Source of the DNA: an uncultured Prevotella sp.
GTDB lineage: Bacteria > Bacteroidota > Bacteroidia > Bacteroidales > Bacteroidaceae
Direction of reading: 5' to 3'
Assembly: GCA_937907705.1 (NCBI GenBank)
Contig: CALCVP010000074.1
Span: 1 to 8,225 of the forward strand
DNA length: 8,225 nt
How positions within the stretch are numbered: the first letter of the stretch is position 1; each line of letters starts with the position of its first letter. A model generated the notes under the pieces. That model saw only the letters and a program-made list of their open reading frames with translations, did not search any database and was not told the DNA's origin. This document shows, piece after piece, positions 5,201 to 8,225 of this stretch. The translations under genes were made by a program, and so were the position numbers.

Positions 5201-6511
5201 TTAAAACAGATTTCTCTTAGGCATTTTAGCCCTATATTTACTTCTCAGTTTTTCAAATAGCTCCATTGTATCATGAGAAAAGCCATGACCTTTCCACGTA
5301 CTCGTGTTGGTAACAAGCACCCATATTTGTCCATCAGGATAGCGCAACACCAAAGCACTGGTGCCAGACAGGGAACCTGTGCGCGACCAAGGCTTGCCGT
5401 TTGGCGTAAAGTTCCAGCCGATAGAGAAGCCATGGTCAGGCATCTCGCGCGTCATGTAAGCCACCGTCTGCGGACATAAGATGTCTGTTACGCCAGGCAA
5501 GCCGTCTATTGACGCTACCAACCGGCTCAATTCGGCTGCCGAGCCGCACCAAGCACCGGCACCAGCCAACCGGGGTATATCGTTCTCTCCATAGCATTTT
5601 TCCACCATCTGCCCACTATTGTTATATTCATATACCGGTTGTGAACCTTTGTGCATATAATACTTCACCTCATTAGGACGACGATCGGCATAGTAAATGC
5701 CTGCTATATGAAAATCATAACAACCGACAGGCTCAAATATCTTTTGCTTCATGAACGTCTCATAATCCATTTTAGAAGTGCGCTCTATTATCATAGACAG
5801 CAGCATATAGCCTAAGTTAGAGTAGCACCGTGCTGTGCCCGGTGTATAGCCAAGCCGCCTTTTCAGCAGAATTTTCAGCAACGTGTCATGGCTTGGCGGT
5901 GTGGTCAGATGATTTTGCATCATGATATAGCGCGTAGAAAACATGGGGTCGCCGGCATAATTGGTAAAGCCGGCACTATGGCGCAACAACTGCTCCACAG
6001 TAATGTCAAAGTAGCGCTGGTCCTTGATAGCGTTTGTATAAGCCGTATCTCTCAAGATGCCTGTTGCACCAAACACCCGCTGGTTAAGACTGAGTTTGTG
6101 CTCCTCTGCCAACTTCATGATGCCTACTGCCGTAAGCAACTTTGAAACAGAAGCAAAACGCATGATATTTGTAGGCTTCATCGGTTCATACCGCTCCTTG
6201 TTTGCCCAGCCATAACCTTTGGCATAGATTAAAGAATCGTTGCGTACAATGGCCAGTTGTGCACCTATAATCTCCCAACGCTTCAGGTATCTCTCCATGA
6301 CAGAGTCAAAGGGTGCCATGTCTTTGCTGTCAGACATGGCATTGGTAAGCGAGTCGTTCAGATGCTTGCGCGTTACCACCACGGTGGTATCTGCCGACTT
6401 GGAATTGCCTCTGAAACAGCTTTTGACGCCAGCCACAACCAATCCCACACAAACAGCTGCCGACAAAAGCATACCGGCAAATATGAGTCTATATTTTATA
6501 TGTCTCTTCAT
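5201..6511 (-). CDS. Membrane-anchored serine hydrolase of the beta-lactamase (class C/PBP-like) family
   Basis: A 436-residue protein of the family containing AmpC, DD-peptidases and related esterases, which act through an acylated serine. The N-terminus has basic residues, then one hydrophobic segment (about 9-29), probably an uncleaved anchor, leaving the catalytic domain in the periplasm. Active-site elements are visible: S121-V-S-K124 (SxxK nucleophile motif), Y230-S-N232 (YxN), and R377-T-G379 at the position of the usual K/H-T-G. The family-typical LLRHSAGF stretch (175-182) is also present. The start at 6511 gives a proper anchor. It is a single gene with a -7 box 31 bases upstream. 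Substrate cannot be predicted; a role in cell-wall peptide trimming or ester hydrolysis is more likely than antibiotic resistance because most housekeeping members of this family are not lactamases. Confidence 0.9.
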   Translation of the reverse strand: MKRHIKYRLIFAGMLLSAAVCVGLVVAGVKSCFRGNSKSADTTVVVTRKHLNDSLTNAMSDSKDMAPFDSVMERYLKRWEIIGAQLAIVRNDSLIYAKGYGWANKERYEPMKPTNIMRFASVSKLLTAVGIMKLAEEHKLSLNQRVFGATGILRDTAYTNAIKDQRYFDITVEQLLRHSAGFTNYAGDPMFSTRYIMMQNHLTTPPSHDTLLKILLKRRLGYTPGTARCYSNLGYMLLSMIIERTSKMDYETFMKQKIFEPVGCYDFHIAGIYYADRRPNEVKYYMHKGSQPVYEYNNSGQMVEKCYGENDIPRLAGAGAWCGSAAELSRLVASIDGLPGVTDILCPQTVAYMTREMPDHGFSIGWNFTPNGKPWSRTGSLSGTSALVLRYPDGQIWVLVTNTSTWKGHGFSHDTMELFEKLRSKYRAKMPKRNLF

Positions 6512-6541
6512 TTATCTTAATACGTATTTCAAAAAGCGCCA

Positions 6542-6549
6542 CAAAAGTA
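6542..6549 (-). promoter_or_regulatory. Predicted -7 box of the serine hydrolase gene
   Basis: Minus strand TACTTTTG (6549-6542) matches TAnnTTTG, 31 bases before the ATG at 6511, giving a short leader of about 25 nt. No clear TTG lies at the expected -33 distance, so the promoter may be weak or activated. Confidence 0.45.
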
Positions 6550-6670
6550 GCAATAATAATCGATATTGAATTGCATTTTCTATTAAACAAACTTAAGGCA
6601 GTTCCCCATCGTATTACATGCTTGCCCGTTTTTGTTTTAGATTTGCCTGTCTAAGCCAGCCAAGAGCATA

Positions 6671-6744
6671 GCAACCGGTCGGTAAAAGCAGTGTTATCGG
6701 CAACCGGTTGCAGCGTTATCATCATGCAGTTGCAGTGCTTTTAC
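6671..6744. repeat. Cluster of direct and inverted repeats upstream of nspC
   Basis: GCAACCGGT occurs at 6671-6679 and again at 6700-6708, 29 bases apart; the second copy is part of a 12-base perfect palindrome GCAACCGGTTGC (6700-6711). GTTATC occurs at 6693-6698 and 6715-6720. The 9-base inverted pair GTAAAAGCA (6682-6690) and TGCTTTTAC (6736-6744) encloses the second copy. This lies in the 366-bp gap between the divergent serine hydrolase and nspC genes, which contains no gene. It could be a protein-binding array, a folded RNA, or a relic. Confidence 0.6.
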
Positions 6745-6810
6745 AACGCCAATGACACTGCAATTGCCATTCACACACCTTTGATGTATAAAAAACAGCT
6801 TTAAATATCA

Positions 6811-6825
6811 ACCATTTTAAATGGT
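6811..6825. promoter_or_regulatory. Palindrome at the -33 region of the nspC promoter; candidate operator
   Basis: ACCATTT-T-AAATGGT is a perfect inverted repeat with 7-base arms. It ends 17 bases before the TACCTTTG -7 box, so it occupies the expected -33 region, where no good TTTG is seen. A bound factor could repress or replace sigma contact there. The regulator is not visible. Confidence 0.4.
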
Positions 6826-6842
6826 AAACAGTTATTTTATGC

Positions 6843-6850
6843 TACCTTTG
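6843..6850 (+). promoter_or_regulatory. Predicted -7 box of nspC
   Basis: TACCTTTG matches the Bacteroidetes TAnnTTTG -7 box exactly and lies 27 bases before the ATG at 6878. Transcription from about 6857 leaves a leader of about 20 nt. The -33 element is poor (TGG near 6822-6824). Confidence 0.6.
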
Positions 6851-6877
6851 CACACACATAACAAAACAAGCATATAC

Positions 6878-8059
6878 ATGAAAGTTAATTTAAATACATT
6901 TGAAGAGCTGTCTACACCTTATTATATATTAGAGGAAGAGCGTCTGCGCCACAACCTCGCACTGATTAAAGACGTTGCACAAAAGGCCAATGTAGAAATC
7001 ATACTGGCATTCAAAGCCTATGCCTTGTGGAAGACATTCCCCATTTTCAGAGAATACATATCGTCTACTACTGCCAGCTCACTGGGCGAAGCCCGTCTGG
7101 CACTGGATGAGTTTGGACACAAGGCCCATACCTTCTCGCCAGCATACACCGATTATGAAATAGACGAAATAGCACGCTGCTCCAGCCACATTACTTTCAA
7201 CTCGCTGACACAATACAACAGATACCACAATAGAGTGAAGGCCATTGACAGCAGCATCAGTTTAGGGTTGCGTGTAAACCCGGAGTATTCAGAAGTGGGC
7301 ACCGACCTTTACAACCCCTGTGCGCCAGGCACCCGCTTTGGCATTACTGCCGACAAGCTGCCTAAAACACTGCCTGCTGATATAGAGGGCTTCCACTGCC
7401 ACTGCCATTGCGAAAGTGGTGCAGATGTGTTTGCACGCACATTGCAACACATACTCGATAAATTCTCGCCTTGGTTTAGCCAGCTAAAATGGCTCAACTT
7501 CGGCGGAGGACACCTGATGACCCGTAAAGATTACGACCTGCCCCTGCTCATCAACACGCTGAATGACCTGCATAAGCAATACCCGCACCTGCATTTCATT
7601 ATGGAACCAGGCAGTGCGTTCGGCTGGCAAACAGGTCCATTGGTATCTCAAGTGGTGGATGTGGTGGAAGACAAGGGCATACGCACAGCCATTGTCAATG
7701 TAAGTTTTACCTGCCACATGCCAGATTGCCTTGAAATGCCTTACTGGCCTGCCGTGCGTGGAGCCAGGACTTTAGAGCCTGCCAATGGCGATGCTTCTGT
7801 TGCACCTCAAGGCAACCATATATATCGAATAGGAGGAAACAGCTGCTTGTCTGGCGACTTTATGGGCTATTGGCAGTTTGACCATGAACTAAAAACAGGC
7901 GAAAACATCATTTTTGAAGACATGTTGCACTATACTACGGTAAAAACCAACATGTTCAACGGCATTACCCACCCTACCATTGCAATGGCTGACAAAGACG
8001 GAAATCTGAAAATTTTGCGTTCTTTTAGCCCCGAAGATTATAAAAACAGAATGGATTAG
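6878..8059 (+). CDS. nspC: Carboxynorspermidine/carboxyspermidine decarboxylase
   Basis: This 393-residue pyridoxal-phosphate enzyme of the alanine-racemase-like fold (type III) removes CO2 from carboxyspermidine or carboxynorspermidine, the last step of the aspartate-semialdehyde-dependent spermidine route used by gut Bacteroides. Visible features: TPYYILEE near the N-terminus (13-20), the PLP lysine in LAFKAYALW (Lys46), FSPAY (86-90), FNSL (107-110), the His/Cys-rich GFHCHCHCESGAD (171-183), GGGH (209-212, phosphate binding), EPGSAFGW (243-250) and GGNSCLSGDFMG (319-330), whose Cys323 and Asp327 correspond to the active-site CxxGD of decarboxylases. Length fits the family. I chose the ATG at 6878 because an in-frame ATG at 6821 would put the -7 box inside the gene and add residues without family likeness. 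Its partner, carboxynorspermidine dehydrogenase, is not in this window. Confidence 0.95.
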   Translation: MKVNLNTFEELSTPYYILEEERLRHNLALIKDVAQKANVEIILAFKAYALWKTFPIFREYISSTTASSLGEARLALDEFGHKAHTFSPAYTDYEIDEIARCSSHITFNSLTQYNRYHNRVKAIDSSISLGLRVNPEYSEVGTDLYNPCAPGTRFGITADKLPKTLPADIEGFHCHCHCESGADVFARTLQHILDKFSPWFSQLKWLNFGGGHLMTRKDYDLPLLINTLNDLHKQYPHLHFIMEPGSAFGWQTGPLVSQVVDVVEDKGIRTAIVNVSFTCHMPDCLEMPYWPAVRGARTLEPANGDASVAPQGNHIYRIGGNSCLSGDFMGYWQFDHELKTGENIIFEDMLHYTTVKTNMFNGITHPTIAMADKDGNLKILRSFSPEDYKNRMD

Positions 8060-8100
8060 ACCTAAAAATGCACTTTTTTATTAAAAAACACGCAAAAAGT

Positions 8101-8131
8101 TTTGGTGATTAAAAATAAAAGTGTACCTTTG
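8101..8131 (+). promoter_or_regulatory. Predicted promoter of tRNA-Gly
   Basis: TTTG (8101-8104), 19 nt, then TACCTTTG (8124-8131): a perfect match in both boxes and spacing to the Bacteroidetes housekeeping promoter. Transcription would begin around 8137, about 37 nt before the mature tRNA end. This is the strongest promoter in the window, as expected for a tRNA. Confidence 0.75.
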
Positions 8132-8135
8132 CATC

Positions 8136-8158
8136 GCATTTGAGAAATGCTTCTCAAA
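8136..8158 (+). other. Two mutually exclusive hairpins in the tRNA 5' leader
   Basis: GCATTT-gag-AAATGC (8136-8150) and TTTGAGAA-atgc-TTCTCAAA (8139-8158) are both perfect stems sharing bases, so only one can form at a time. They lie between the promoter and the tRNA, in the part removed by RNase P, and may guide processing or keep the leader from misfolding with the tRNA. Confidence 0.5.
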
Positions 8159-8173
8159 AACAAGATGCAACTT

Positions 8174-8225
<52 letters not shown>

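Noticed and set aside
6420..6511. Lipoprotein signal in the serine hydrolase
   Set aside because: The cysteine at residue 32 is preceded by V-K-S, not a lipobox; a plain membrane anchor fits better.
6823..6830. GGTAAACA shared with the R-M operon palindrome (3080-3087) as evidence for a common regulator
   Set aside because: Eight AT-rich bases in 8 kb with differing palindromic context can be chance; not enough to link the two promoters.
6821..6877. Upstream ATG for nspC
   Set aside because: It would place the exact -7 box within the coding region and inside a palindrome; the family normally starts near the ATG at 6878.
8074..8088. TTTTTT-ATT-AAAAAA as the nspC terminator
   Set aside because: A pure A-T stem without G-C pairs is too weak to call a terminator.

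Overview
The window looks like chromosomal DNA of a Bacteroidales bacterium, probably Prevotella/Bacteroides-like. Several intergenic gaps carry the Bacteroidetes promoter signature (TTTG or TTG, about 18-20 nt, then TAnnTTTG), ribosome binding sites are A-rich rather than Shine-Dalgarno, and one secreted protein ends in a short Gly/Lys-rich C-terminal tail common in Prevotella. The species call is inference.

Left third (1-3104, all minus strand): an apparent operon. From a promoter at about 3104-3076 it reads: a small unidentified ORF (2892-3035), a Fic-domain protein closely resembling the Neisseria NmFic type (2269-2817), two tandem C5-cytosine DNA methyltransferases of 312 residues each (1319-2257 and 381-1319), and a partial gene running off the left edge (1-397). 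The last three genes overlap by 1 and 17 bases, and fic is 11 bases from the first methyltransferase. This is most likely a restriction-modification locus with two m5C methyltransferases and a downstream gene in the position expected for the nuclease, with an AMP-transferase in the same transcript. A perfect 7-bp-arm palindrome covers the -7 box.

Middle (3105-6600): about 500 bp with no recognisable gene, a strong terminator (3599-3651), a secreted protein of unknown function (3696-4895) with a long, partly structured 5' leader, and a membrane-anchored beta-lactamase-fold serine hydrolase (5201-6511), all on the minus strand.

Right part (6512-8225, plus strand): a repeat-rich divergent intergenic region, then nspC, carboxynorspermidine/carboxyspermidine decarboxylase (6878-8059), the final step of the alternative spermidine pathway. 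It is followed by a promoter and the 5' part of tRNA-Gly(GCC), cut by the window edge. The chromosomal genes on the right look like ordinary core genome; the R-M/Fic operon on the left is the accessory part.
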